Source: Nocardia sp. NBC_00416 (lineage in GTDB: Bacteria > Actinomycetota > Actinomycetes > Mycobacteriales > Mycobacteriaceae). Taken from it: DNA of 64,000 bases. How positions within the stretch are numbered: position 1 is the first letter of the stretch; each line of letters begins with the position of its first letter. The notes under the pieces were generated by a model. It saw only the letters and a program-made list of their open reading frames with translations. It searched no databases and had not been told where the DNA came from. Made by a program: the position numbers and the translations under genes. The DNA lies in contig NZ_CP107932.1 in assembly GCF_036032445.1 (NCBI RefSeq), positions 2,234,501 through 2,298,500 of the forward strand, in the 5' to 3' direction. This document shows, piece after piece, positions 40,861 through 49,502 of the stretch.

Positions 40861-41790
40861 TCATGTAGCACCGACGCCGTATCGAACATGGGCGTCCTCC
40901 TGCTCGAACCACTGCAATCGCCACATCCGGACATCTCGCTCATCGCGAGGATCGATTTGCACGAGCGCCAGCTGGGCACCGGCGGCGCGCATCTCCCCCA
41001 GCGCGCGTCCCAGCAGTGCCGACCCCAGATCCCCGTCCGCGGCTCGTTCCGCGACGGCGACACCGCCGATCCAGGCCGCCCGGAATTCGGCGTGTGCCAC
41101 CAACTCGGTATCGAATCGGATCGCCCCCACCGCACCCTGCGAGTCCCGCACGGCGATCACCCGGCCCTGCCCGTGCAGCGACTCACCGTCGGATGCGGGC
41201 GACACCGCCGCGGACTCGGCGACCTCGTCGCCGGGGCGGACCGGAACAGACTCGGGGACCGCCCGGCCGGGGTCCACCTCGGCGAGCGGCACCGCCCACG
41301 GTCCGGACAGATGCCGGACCAGAGTCCAGCGCCGTTCGACCACCGAGATGCCGAATCGCGTCGCGAGCCGCTCGGCCGCGGGATGACTGCCGTACGCCCA
41401 GGCACGCAGCGCACGCGCGCCGGTTCCCGCCCAGCCGCCGGCCGGGGAGGTGTCCAGGCCCAGCTCTTCGACGAGGAGGGTGGCGATGCCCCGCGATCGG
41501 TAGTCCGGGTGCACCACGAAACGCACGGTGCCGAGACCTTCCGCGTCGACCACCAGATTCAGGTAGGCGACCGTCACCCAGGGAGCGTCGGCGCGGATGC
41601 TCAGATCCCGCCGGGCCCGGATCGGCAGATGCGCGACCCGGACCGGATCGTCGGATCGTTCGCCGACCGCATGCGGATCGATCGTCGAGAATCCGGCCTC
41701 GGCGTCGTAGCCGGCCGCCGCGCGCACCAGCGCCAGCACCTGCGCGCGCTCGTCCTCGTCCAGTGCGGCGCGCCATCGGTAAGAGATCAT
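40861..41790 (-). CDS. GNAT acetyltransferase, two-domain, MshD-like
   Basis: This 309-residue protein contains two GNAT-like halves. The first has the acetyl-CoA-binding segment VRFVVHPDYRSRGIATLLVE, preceded by VAYLNLVVDAEGL. The second has AAWIGGVAVAERAADGDLGS and ALLGRALGEMRAAGAQLALV, a more degenerate motif. A two-GNAT chain of about 300 residues with a short ALRAWAYGSHPAAERLATRF segment resembles mycothiol synthase MshD. Chromosomal mshD would be expected elsewhere, so this is more likely a paralogue with another acceptor. It is divergent from the Rieske operon, with an operator near its start. Confidence 0.75.
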   Translation of the reverse strand: MISYRWRAALDEDERAQVLALVRAAAGYDAEAGFSTIDPHAVGERSDDPVRVAHLPIRARRDLSIRADAPWVTVAYLNLVVDAEGLGTVRFVVHPDYRSRGIATLLVEELGLDTSPAGGWAGTGARALRAWAYGSHPAAERLATRFGISVVERRWTLVRHLSGPWAVPLAEVDPGRAVPESVPVRPGDEVAESAAVSPASDGESLHGQGRVIAVRDSQGAVGAIRFDTELVAHAEFRAAWIGGVAVAERAADGDLGSALLGRALGEMRAAGAQLALVQIDPRDERDVRMWRLQWFEQEDAHVRYGVGAT

Positions 41791-41819
41791 CCGTACTCCT
41801 CAGCGAGCGGAATCGGTGG

Positions 41820-41840
41820 CTAAATCTAACGGTAGTCGGT
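41820..41840. promoter_or_regulatory. TAAANCTAAT-type operator D1
   Basis: The left half CTAAATCTAAC at 41820-41830 fits the motif well; the right half (GGTAGTCGGT) is poor. It lies 30 bases upstream of the acetyltransferase start. Confidence 0.45.
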
Positions 41841-41868
41841 TTCCGGAGACAAGACCCGGGCTTTACAG

Positions 41869-41889
41869 CTAAAACTAACTCATTTAGAT
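41869..41889. promoter_or_regulatory. TAAANCTAAT-type operator D2
   Basis: The site reads CTAAAACTAACTCATTTAG plus AT, with CTAAA and TTTAG as inverted arms nine bases apart. It is identical to operator F at 17 of 21 positions. It lies 56 bases upstream of the Rieske oxygenase ATG. Confidence 0.7.
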
Positions 41890-41945
41890 TTAGGCAATGA
41901 TCGCGCGGCGGTGACACCGCCGCGCACGAGAATGGAGGTAACCCG

Positions 41946-43115
41946 ATGACCGAGGTCGGAGCACCCCGCGAGGAACGCATTCGCCGCACGCTCGAGCATC
42001 TGCGCAACGACACCACCGACGAGTTCGAACACACCACCTGGTTCCGGCCGGAGGAGTTCACCGATACCGCGATCGCCAAGCGCGAACGCGATCTGGTCTT
42101 CGGCCGGGTGCCCAGCATCGTCGCGCACGGATCCGAGATCCCACGGGCCGGCGACTTCTTCACCCTGCAGTTGCCGCGGAACAACGTGATCGTGGTCCGC
42201 CAGCGCGACGGGGGCGTGAAAACGCTCGTCAACCTGTGCCGGCATCGCGGAGCCATGGTCGAGAAGGAGGAAAAGGGGCGGTGCCGCCTCTTCTCCTGCC
42301 CGTACCACCGGTGGTCCTACGACACCGACGGCAGCCTGCGCACCATCACCCGCGACAACACCTTCGGCGAAGCCGAACGGGAGCAGATGGGCCTGATCGC
42401 ACTACCCACCGAGGAGCGGCACGGCTTCATCTGGGTGGTCGACGACGCCGACGCCGAGATCGATGTCGCGGCCTGGCTGGGCCCGGAGATGGACGCGGTC
42501 CTCGCCTCCTACGACCTTTCCGCACTGGTCACCGTCCGGTCCGAGGGTTTCGACGAGCCGGTGAACTGGAAGATCATGCAGGATGCCTTCCTGGACGGCT
42601 ACCACATCCAGTACGCGCATCCCAACACCGCCGCCAAGCACATCCACACCAATGTGCTGGCATTCGACGATTTCGGCCGGCACTGCCGCTTCATCGCGCC
42701 GCGCAAGTCGATCGACCGGTGGATCGAGGAGGACCCGGGCGACACCAGCCTGGCCGGCCATGTCACCGAAACCCATTTCCTGCTGCCCAACAGCACACTG
42801 CTGCGCCAACCTGACCATTTCCAGTTGCTCACCTTCCGGCCCCATCCGACCGACCCGCAGCGCAGCCGGATGGAGATGCGGTTGATCGTGCCCAAGGTCG
42901 AGGACACCGAGATGACCGAGGAACGCTGGACCCGGATCTGGGACAAGAACTGGGAGATCCTGCTGGCCGTCCTGCACGCCGAGGATTTCCCGCTGCTGCG
43001 CGACTCCCAGGTGAGTATGGCCAGCGCGAACGCCGGACGGATGATCCTGGGCCGCAACGAGGTGGCCAACCAGGTGTTCCGCCGCGGCGTGCAAACACTT
43101 CTCGCCCAGCCCTGA
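41946..43115 (+). CDS. Rieske non-heme iron oxygenase, alpha (terminal) subunit
   Basis: This 389-residue oxygenase has the Rieske [2Fe-2S] ligands C98, H100, C118 and H121 (CRHRG and SCPYHRWSY). A catalytic-domain iron site lies in MQDAFLDGYHIQYAHPN, where two histidines follow the bridging aspartate. Length and motifs fit ring-hydroxylating or monooxygenating alpha subunits. No small beta-subunit gene is adjacent, suggesting an alpha3-type enzyme. Electrons should come from the reductase at 34571-35533, which is separated by 6.4 kb but has the same operator. A GGAGGT site precedes ATG 41946. Confidence 0.93.
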   Translation: MTEVGAPREERIRRTLEHLRNDTTDEFEHTTWFRPEEFTDTAIAKRERDLVFGRVPSIVAHGSEIPRAGDFFTLQLPRNNVIVVRQRDGGVKTLVNLCRHRGAMVEKEEKGRCRLFSCPYHRWSYDTDGSLRTITRDNTFGEAEREQMGLIALPTEERHGFIWVVDDADAEIDVAAWLGPEMDAVLASYDLSALVTVRSEGFDEPVNWKIMQDAFLDGYHIQYAHPNTAAKHIHTNVLAFDDFGRHCRFIAPRKSIDRWIEEDPGDTSLAGHVTETHFLLPNSTLLRQPDHFQLLTFRPHPTDPQRSRMEMRLIVPKVEDTEMTEERWTRIWDKNWEILLAVLHAEDFPLLRDSQVSMASANAGRMILGRNEVANQVFRRGVQTLLAQP

Positions 43116-43146
43116 GCCGGGCCACCCGAACCAAGGAGTACCGACA

Positions 43147-44298
43147 GTGGAGAGCGATCTCTTCGACAACGACCACGAACTGTTCCGCGCCTCGGTGCGT
43201 GGATTCGTCGACAAGCACGTCGTGCCGAATATGGAGAAGTGGGACGCGCAGCGGCTGATCGACCGGGATATCTGGCTCGCGGCCGGCCGCCAGGGCCTGC
43301 TGGGACTGTCCGTCCCCGAGGAGTTCGGCGGTCCCGCCGAAACCGATTACCGGTATCGGGTGATCATCCAGGAGGAGATCGCCCGGGCCGGCGCCTCGGC
43401 GCTGCAGTCCGGCTTCTCGACCAACGACGACATCGTGCTGAACTACCTGCTCCGGCACGCCGACGACGAGCAGCGCCGCCGCTGGCTGCCCGGTTTCGTC
43501 ACCGGCGCGACGATCGGCGCGATCGCGATGAGCGAACCCGGCGCGGGCAGCGATCTGCGCGCGATCACCACCACCGCGGTCCGCGACGGCGACGACTGGA
43601 TCATCAACGGCGCCAAAACGTTCATCACCAGTGGCATCCTCGCGGATCTGGTGATCGTCTTCGCCAAGACCGACCCCGACGCCGGGTCGAAGGGGTTCAG
43701 CCTGGTCGTGGTCGAGGACGGTACTCCCGGTTTCAGCCGCGGCCGCAAGCTCGACAAGGTGGGCCTGCACGCTCAGGACACCGCCGAACTGTTCTTCGAC
43801 AATGTCCGCGTGCCCGCCGCGAACCTGCTCGGGGACCGCGGCGCCGGATTCGCCTACCTGATGCGGTCGCTGCCCCTGGAGCGACTCGGGATCGGCATCG
43901 CGGCGCAGGTCTCCGCCGAGGCGGTATTCACCTGGACCATGGACTACGTGCGCGAGCGCAGCGCGTTCGGCAAGCGGATCGGCGAATTCCAAGGTATGGG
44001 TTTCGATCTCGCGGAACTGCGGACCGCTATCGAAGTGTCCCGGGCCTATCTCGACCGATGCGTCCGGGCGCACAATGCGGGCACGCTGACCGCGGTGGAC
44101 GCCGCCAAGGCGAAGCTGTGGGCCACCGAATTACAGGGCCGAGTCATCGACTCCGGCGTCCAGTACCACGGCGGCTACGGGTACATGATGGAGTACCCGG
44201 TAGCCAGAGCCTACCTGGATCACCGGATCCAGCGGATCTACGGCGGCACCAACGAGATCATGAAAGAGATCATCCACCGCGACCTCCTGAAGGCCTGA
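43147..44298 (+). CDS. Acyl-CoA dehydrogenase (long-chain/LCAD-like)
   Basis: This 383-residue flavoenzyme has IAMSEPGAGSDLRAI and WIINGAKTFITSG at the FAD/substrate site, and ERSAFGKRIGEFQ in the C-terminal helices. The C-terminal signature reads IYGGTNEIMKEII, with glycine where MCAD has its catalytic glutamate. As in LCAD and isovaleryl-CoA dehydrogenase, the base is then expected in the helix-G segment LPLERLGIG, where a glutamate is present. It makes a 2-enoyl-CoA. It starts at GTG 43147, 31 bases after the Rieske gene, so both share operator D2. Confidence 0.92.
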   Translation: MESDLFDNDHELFRASVRGFVDKHVVPNMEKWDAQRLIDRDIWLAAGRQGLLGLSVPEEFGGPAETDYRYRVIIQEEIARAGASALQSGFSTNDDIVLNYLLRHADDEQRRRWLPGFVTGATIGAIAMSEPGAGSDLRAITTTAVRDGDDWIINGAKTFITSGILADLVIVFAKTDPDAGSKGFSLVVVEDGTPGFSRGRKLDKVGLHAQDTAELFFDNVRVPAANLLGDRGAGFAYLMRSLPLERLGIGIAAQVSAEAVFTWTMDYVRERSAFGKRIGEFQGMGFDLAELRTAIEVSRAYLDRCVRAHNAGTLTAVDAAKAKLWATELQGRVIDSGVQYHGGYGYMMEYPVARAYLDHRIQRIYGGTNEIMKEIIHRDLLKA

Positions 44299-44430
44299 AA
44301 CCCTTACTGCACGAGCAGTTCCGCCAGCCGAGACCGGATTCGCCGGGCCCGGGCCACCACCGGCTGTTCGCCGGCGACCCGGTTCCGGCCGGGGAGGCGC
44401 GCGGGCCGGAGCCGGGTCCGTCGCCGGTGT

Positions 44431-44540
44431 TGCACAACCCGGGTCCGCACCAGCGCGTCGATTTCGCTGTCATTCCTCCCGAACACCCGGCGCAGCCTCC
44501 CGGGTGTGCTCACCCGCGATGGGAGTCTGCCGGGCCGACG
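44431..44540 (-). pseudogene. Relic of a family III CoA-transferase C-terminus
   Basis: On the minus strand, one frame reads RQTPIAGEHTREA and another, after a shift, reads FGRNDSEIDALVRTRVVQ. The intact CoA-transferase at 45594 ends RQAPIAGEHTREVCAGVLG, then MTETEIDEMVRAGVLQPP. The DNA aligns over about 110 bases with most positions identical and at least two single-base losses that break the frame. The surrounding 44299-44611 gap holds no intact gene. It is a fragment of a second CoA-transferase gene or a partial duplication. Confidence 0.75.
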
Positions 44541-44611
44541 CTCTCCGTGAAGACGCTCCCGCTCGGTCCGCGGACCGGGCACCGCGAGACGATGTGCCGT
44601 AGCGTTTCACC

Positions 44612-45511
44612 ATGCAGGCCGATACACCGTCCGGGGGTCGCACCGGCACCCGGTTGACATCGTTCGTCAACGACGGACTCACCTTCGATGTGATCGACGA
44701 GGGTCCACTCGACGGCATCCCGATCGTGCTGTTGCACGGATTTCCGCAGACGGCCGCGCAATGGTCGCGGCTCACCCCGTTCCTGCACGAACGCGGCTAC
44801 CGCACCCTCGCTCCCGACCAGCGCGGCTACTCGCCCGGCGCCCGGCCCGACGGGCGTTTCGCCTACCGGATCAGCGCACTGGTCGGTGATACCGCGGCGC
44901 TGATCACAGCGCTGGGCGGCGAACCCGTGCATCTCGTCGGGCACGATTGGGGGTCGACCGTCGCCTGGAGCACCGCCGCCCGGCACCCGCAGCTGGTCCG
45001 CACGCTGACCTCGATCTCGGTACCGCATCCGATGGCTTTCGCGCGTTCCCTGGTGAGCAGTAGCCAAGCCCTGCGCACCTGCTATATGGCGCTGTTCCAG
45101 GTGCCGTGGATCCCCGAGGTGGTGCTTTCCGCGGCTTTTCGCGCGGCGGGTTCGGCCGGCGACACGAGCCTGCGCCGCCGTGCTGCCGCCCTGTCGGGTC
45201 TCGACGAGGAGCAGTTGGCTCGGTTGCGCCGCGATATCGTCGACGGCGGCGCCTTGCACTACGCCCTGAACTGGTACCGGGCGATACCGATCGTCGACCG
45301 GCGGCGAGCCGGTCAGAAGGTCAGCGCGCCGACCACGCACGTATCCAGCACCCGGGATGTTTTCATCGCACGACGCGGCGCCGAGCTGACCGCCGAATAC
45401 GTGACCGGCCCGTTCGACCACGAAATCCTCGACGCGACCCACTGGGTTCCCGAGGAACGCCCGGCCGAGTTGGCCGCGATCATTCTCGCGCGCACCCGCG
45501 CAGCCGGATGA
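44612..45511 (+). CDS. Alpha/beta-hydrolase, epoxide hydrolase/dehalogenase-like
   Basis: This 299-residue hydrolase has LLHGFPQTAAQWSRL (oxyanion HGxP motif), a nucleophile elbow VGHDWGSTVAW with aspartate as nucleophile, an acid residue in STRDVFI and the catalytic histidine in DATHWVPEERP. An aspartate nucleophile together with HGFP is typical of epoxide hydrolases and some dehalogenases, in contrast to the serine hydrolase at 36477. It could open an epoxide formed in oxidative degradation. ATG 44612 is used. It is convergent with the CoA-transferase gene. Confidence 0.87.
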   Translation: MQADTPSGGRTGTRLTSFVNDGLTFDVIDEGPLDGIPIVLLHGFPQTAAQWSRLTPFLHERGYRTLAPDQRGYSPGARPDGRFAYRISALVGDTAALITALGGEPVHLVGHDWGSTVAWSTAARHPQLVRTLTSISVPHPMAFARSLVSSSQALRTCYMALFQVPWIPEVVLSAAFRAAGSAGDTSLRRRAAALSGLDEEQLARLRRDIVDGGALHYALNWYRAIPIVDRRRAGQKVSAPTTHVSSTRDVFIARRGAELTAEYVTGPFDHEILDATHWVPEERPAELAAIILARTRAAG

Positions 45512-45525
45512 GGCGTCCGGCGAAC

Positions 45526-45540
45526 CGGGCCGCCGGCCCG
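45526..45540. terminator. Short GC-rich hairpin between convergent genes
   Basis: CGGGCC-gcc-GGCCCG is a perfect 6-3-6 hairpin between the hydrolase stop and the CoA-transferase stop. There is no T run. Confidence 0.4.
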
Positions 45541-45593
45541 TCCACGGGGAACGCTCTCATTCCGCCGAGCAGGGCGACAACCGCCCGGCCGAG

Positions 45594-48005
45594 CTAGCCG
45601 GCGGCGGGTTCGCGGACGCGGGCCGGATCCGTGGCCGGAGGCTGGAGAACCCCGGCCCGCACCATCTCGTCGATCTCGGTTTCCGTCATCCCGAGCACCC
45701 CGGCGCAGACCTCCCGGGTGTGCTCGCCCGCGATGGGAGCCTGCCGGACCGGAGGGTCGGCGATCTCGGCGAAGGCGGCGGCACGGGCGGTGGCGGGCAG
45801 GGTCATCGGCAACAGTTCGTGCTCGACCTCGGTATAGGTCGCGCGGGCCGTCAGGTGCGGGTCGGTGAGCAGTTCCGGCAGCCGCACCATGGCACCGGCG
45901 GGTACCCCGGCCTGCTGGAGGGCCGCGGCGGCCGTCCGCGGGTCCTGCGTACGCAACCATTGCGCGAGTAGCTGATCCGCCGCGGCACGGTGCGCGACGC
46001 GCTGTGCCCCGGTGGCGAATCGACTGTCGTCCCGCAGCTCCGGCCGGTCGAGCAGGTCGCACAGTGCGGCCCACTGGCTGTCGTCGCGCACCGTGACCAC
46101 ACACCATTCGTCATCGCCCGCGCACGCGTACACACCGCTCGGCGCGGCGCCGGGATCCGCGTTCCCCGGTGCGGTCACGGTGCCCGGCCGCAGCCCCTCG
46201 GTCACCAATTGGGCCCCGAGTTGCACGAGCGCGGTATCGGCCTGCGCGACTTCGATATCGGTGCCGCGGCCGCTGCGGCGGCGGGCGATCAGGGCGGCGA
46301 GTACCGATACGGCGGTGACCTGGGCGGCGATATGGTCGGGATAGACCGTCTGCCCATCGCAGAGCAGTTCCGCGTCGTCGGGATAACGCCACAGCGCCGA
46401 CACCCCGCACGAGGCGCGGACCAGCGGTCCGTAACCGAGGCGGGCCCGCCACGGTCCCGTACTGCCGAACGCACTGGATTCCGAGACGACCACGCGTGGA
46501 TTGATCTCCGCGAGAACCTCGTAGGACAGTCCCATCGAGGCGAGCGTGCCGGGTTTGAAGTTGGCGAGCACCACATCAGCGTCGGCGACGAGGCGGCGGA
46601 ACAGCGCGACGCCCTCGGTACTGCGCAGGTCCAGTCCGAGACTGCGCTTGTTCCGATGCCCCCACGCGACGGAGGCCGCCAGCGCGGCGCCGCGTTTGGA
46701 CTGGCGCAGGCCGTCCGGGAAATTCGCGTTCTCGATCTTGATCACCTCGGCGCCGTAGTCCGCGAACTGCCGGCTCAGTTCCGCGCCGAAGACGATGACA
46801 CCGAGGTCCAGCACTCTGAGTCCCGCCAGGGGCGCGGCCGACGGATCGCCGGCCGGTGTCGCGGCGGGGCGGCTTCGGGTCAGGTCCAGGGCATCGTGCT
46901 CGCCGGGCTCCGGTGCCCGCGTGCGGAATCCGGCGCGGCGACCGCCGAGCGACACGTAGCCCGAAGGGACGCGGGCACGCAGGCCGACGGCGAGCTCGGC
47001 GTCCACCAGAGAGCCGTTCGTATCGAAGTGTTCGGTGGCGAGCACTTCGGTCAGCGTGTGCACTCCCCCGACCGGTACCCCGCGACGGGCGCCCTCGGCG
47101 ACCAGTTCCGCCTGGGTGTGCCCGGCGAACAGTCGCTCGATGAGGGGATGCAGGGAATCGGCGGCCGCGAAGCGGGCCGGAATGGTGTCGTACTTCGGAT
47201 CCGCGAATTTTTCTGGCGCACCGAGCCATTCGAACATTCCGCGCCACTGCCGCCTGGCCAGCAGGCAGATCCGGACGTGACCGTCGCGGCACGGGAAAAC
47301 CGGGTAGAAATTCGACGCGTCGGGGCGACCACGCGGAAAGTCCTCCGACCGCCCGGCCGCGGCGGACCCCTGCGTCCCGAACCCCGGATCGAAACCGTGC
47401 ACCATTACCTCGAAGGCCGAGATGTCCACGGTCTCACCACGACCGGTGTCGAGCCGGCGGTGATAGGCGAGCAACGCCGCCCAGGCGGCGTGCACACCGA
47501 CGGTCTCCTCGACCAGACCGGCCGGGGGAAGCAGCGGTTCGGCGCCGGGAGCCCCGGAACGGGAGAGCACACCCGACATCCCGTAGAGGACGGGTTCGGT
47601 GGCCAGCCAGTCACGGTAGGGCCCGTCCTGGCCGAATCCGCTGATCGATACCCACACCAGACTCGGTGCGGCACGCCGTATCTCGGCCGGACCCACACCG
47701 AGCTCCGACAGATCTCCGGGCGGCCGGGACTCGAGCAGGATATCCGCGTCACGGGCCAGCTCGGTCAGGCGGGCCCGGCCCGGCGCCGTGGTGAGGTCGA
47801 CGGTGATCCCGAGCTTGTTGGCGTTGCGCAGTGCGAACGGGATGCTCACCCCGTCGAGCACCGGTTCGGCCGTGCGCGACCGCGAGCCGCCCGGCGGTTC
47901 GACGCGGATCACCTCGGCGCCGAGGTCGGCGAGATAGCGTCCACTCGATTCCCCGAGGCTGTCGGTGAGGTCGAGAACCCGGACGCCGTGCAGCGGAAGT
48001 GTCAT
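45594..48005 (-). CDS. Double-length family III (CaiB/BaiF) CoA-transferase
   Basis: This 803-residue protein is two CaiB/BaiF domains in tandem; single-domain enzymes have about 400 residues. Domain 1 (about 1-390) starts LHGVRVLDLTDSLGESSGRY and has FGQDGPYRDW. Domain 2 (about 400-790) starts LAGLRVLDLGVIVFGAELSR and has WGHRNKRSLGLDLRS and FGSTGPWRARLGYG. The catalytic aspartate region is YPDHIAAQV in domain 2 but LVEETVGV in domain 1, so only domain 2 seems to keep the aspartate. The enzyme moves CoA between acids. It ends the operon that starts at 51665, 24 bases after the aldehyde dehydrogenase gene. Confidence 0.9.
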   Translation of the reverse strand: MTLPLHGVRVLDLTDSLGESSGRYLADLGAEVIRVEPPGGSRSRTAEPVLDGVSIPFALRNANKLGITVDLTTAPGRARLTELARDADILLESRPPGDLSELGVGPAEIRRAAPSLVWVSISGFGQDGPYRDWLATEPVLYGMSGVLSRSGAPGAEPLLPPAGLVEETVGVHAAWAALLAYHRRLDTGRGETVDISAFEVMVHGFDPGFGTQGSAAAGRSEDFPRGRPDASNFYPVFPCRDGHVRICLLARRQWRGMFEWLGAPEKFADPKYDTIPARFAAADSLHPLIERLFAGHTQAELVAEGARRGVPVGGVHTLTEVLATEHFDTNGSLVDAELAVGLRARVPSGYVSLGGRRAGFRTRAPEPGEHDALDLTRSRPAATPAGDPSAAPLAGLRVLDLGVIVFGAELSRQFADYGAEVIKIENANFPDGLRQSKRGAALAASVAWGHRNKRSLGLDLRSTEGVALFRRLVADADVVLANFKPGTLASMGLSYEVLAEINPRVVVSESSAFGSTGPWRARLGYGPLVRASCGVSALWRYPDDAELLCDGQTVYPDHIAAQVTAVSVLAALIARRRSGRGTDIEVAQADTALVQLGAQLVTEGLRPGTVTAPGNADPGAAPSGVYACAGDDEWCVVTVRDDSQWAALCDLLDRPELRDDSRFATGAQRVAHRAAADQLLAQWLRTQDPRTAAAALQQAGVPAGAMVRLPELLTDPHLTARATYTEVEHELLPMTLPATARAAAFAEIADPPVRQAPIAGEHTREVCAGVLGMTETEIDEMVRAGVLQPPATDPARVREPAAG

Positions 48006-48029
48006 CGTTGGCTCCTTCGGTGGTACCGC

Positions 48030-49475
48030 TCAGCGCGTACCGAAGTAGACGGACTTCGTGGTGTAGTAAGGGGTGAGCCCCTCCGGGCCGAGTTCGCGTC
48101 CCAGGCCGGAAGCCTTGACCCCGCCGAACGGCGCGTCCAGGTCGAGTTGATAGTGGTTGACTCCCACCGTGCCGCTGTGGATCCGGTCCGCGAGGGCCAG
48201 CCCCCGTTCCTCGTCGGTCGTCCACACGGTGCCGCCGAGCCCGTACCGGGAATCGTTGGCGATCTCGATCGCGTCCTGCTCGCCGTCGTACGGGGTGATC
48301 GTGAGCACCGGGCCGAAGATCTCGTCCTGCGCGATCCGCGCGGCATTGTGCACGCCTTCGAAGACCGTCGGCTCGACGTACCAGCCGGTGGGCCGGTCGG
48401 CGGGGATACCGCCGCCGGTGGTGATCCGGTAGCCGTCCCAGCGCCCGGAGTCGATATAGCCGACCACCCGGTCGCGCTGCGCGGCGCTGACCAGCGGGCC
48501 GATCTGGGTCTGCCGATCCAGCGGATCACCGATACGCAGATTCCGCACCGTTTCGGTGACGGCCTCGACGACCTCCGCGTACCGGCTGCGGGGCGCGAGG
48601 ATCCGGGTACTCGCATGGCAGGTCTGGCCGTTGTTCACCAACGCGACCTCGAGCAGATTCGCCGTGAAGACGTCGAGATCGGCGTCATCAGCGACCAGAG
48701 CGGCGGATTTGCCGCCGAGTTCCAGGGTGACCGGTCGCAGCAGCCGCCCGCACACCTCACCGATGGCCTGCCCGGCCGGGGTGGATCCGGTGAAGGCGAC
48801 CTTGTCGATATCGGGATGCGCGACCAGATACGAACCGGCCTCCCGCCCGCCCGGGACGATGTTCAGCACGCCCGGCGGAATTCCCGCCTCCAGCGCGGCC
48901 TCCGCGAAAACGAATGCGTCCAAGGCGGTTTCGGGAGCCGGCTTGAGCACCACGGTGCATCCGGCGGCCAGGGCCGGCGCGAGTTTCATCGCCGCCAGCG
49001 ACTGCGGATAGTTCCACGGGGTGATCGCGGCCACCACACCCACCGGGTCGCGGCGCACTACCGTGCGTCCGCCGAAAGCACTCGGCCGCACCTCATCGCG
49101 CACGGTATCGCGCACCGCGTCGGCGTAATACCCGAACATGAGGCTCGGGGCGTAGCCGTTGACGGCGATCGACAACGAGATCGGCATCCCGTTCTCACGG
49201 CTGGTGAGCGCGGCGGTCTGCTTCGCCCGCGCCTTCAGGGCCGCGGCGAATCCGTCCAGCAGCGCGGCACGGTCCGCCGGGCTCAGCCCCCGCCATGCCG
49301 GCAGGGCTCGGCGGGCCGCTGCCACGGCGGCATCGATATCGGCCTGTTCCGCGAGCGCGGAGGTGCCGAGCACTTTCTCCGTCGCCGCCTCGATCACCTC
49401 GACGGTGGAATCGGTACGCGGAGTGACCCATTCGCCGTCGATGAACAGCGCGCGCCGGTCCAGGGTGGTGTCCAT
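48030..49475 (-). CDS. Aldehyde dehydrogenase
   Basis: This 481-residue enzyme has ITPWNYPQSLAAMKLAPALA, VAFTGSTPAGQAIGEV, VTLELGGKSAALVADDAD and the catalytic cysteine in NNGQTCHASTRIL. EIFGPVLTITPYDGEQDAI is the cofactor-hinge region. It belongs to the general NAD(P) aldehyde dehydrogenase class and lies between the Ltp2-like gene and the CoA-transferase gene. If the upstream pair cleaves a hydroxyacyl-CoA, this enzyme could oxidise the aldehyde released, and the CoA-transferase could then reactivate the acid. ATG 49475 follows CGAGGA. Confidence 0.92.
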   Translation of the reverse strand: MDTTLDRRALFIDGEWVTPRTDSTVEVIEAATEKVLGTSALAEQADIDAAVAAARRALPAWRGLSPADRAALLDGFAAALKARAKQTAALTSRENGMPISLSIAVNGYAPSLMFGYYADAVRDTVRDEVRPSAFGGRTVVRRDPVGVVAAITPWNYPQSLAAMKLAPALAAGCTVVLKPAPETALDAFVFAEAALEAGIPPGVLNIVPGGREAGSYLVAHPDIDKVAFTGSTPAGQAIGEVCGRLLRPVTLELGGKSAALVADDADLDVFTANLLEVALVNNGQTCHASTRILAPRSRYAEVVEAVTETVRNLRIGDPLDRQTQIGPLVSAAQRDRVVGYIDSGRWDGYRITTGGGIPADRPTGWYVEPTVFEGVHNAARIAQDEIFGPVLTITPYDGEQDAIEIANDSRYGLGGTVWTTDEERGLALADRIHSGTVGVNHYQLDLDAPFGGVKASGLGRELGPEGLTPYYTTKSVYFGTR

Positions 49476-49502
49476 ATCGGTCCTCGGGTAGTGCGGGAAT
49501 GG

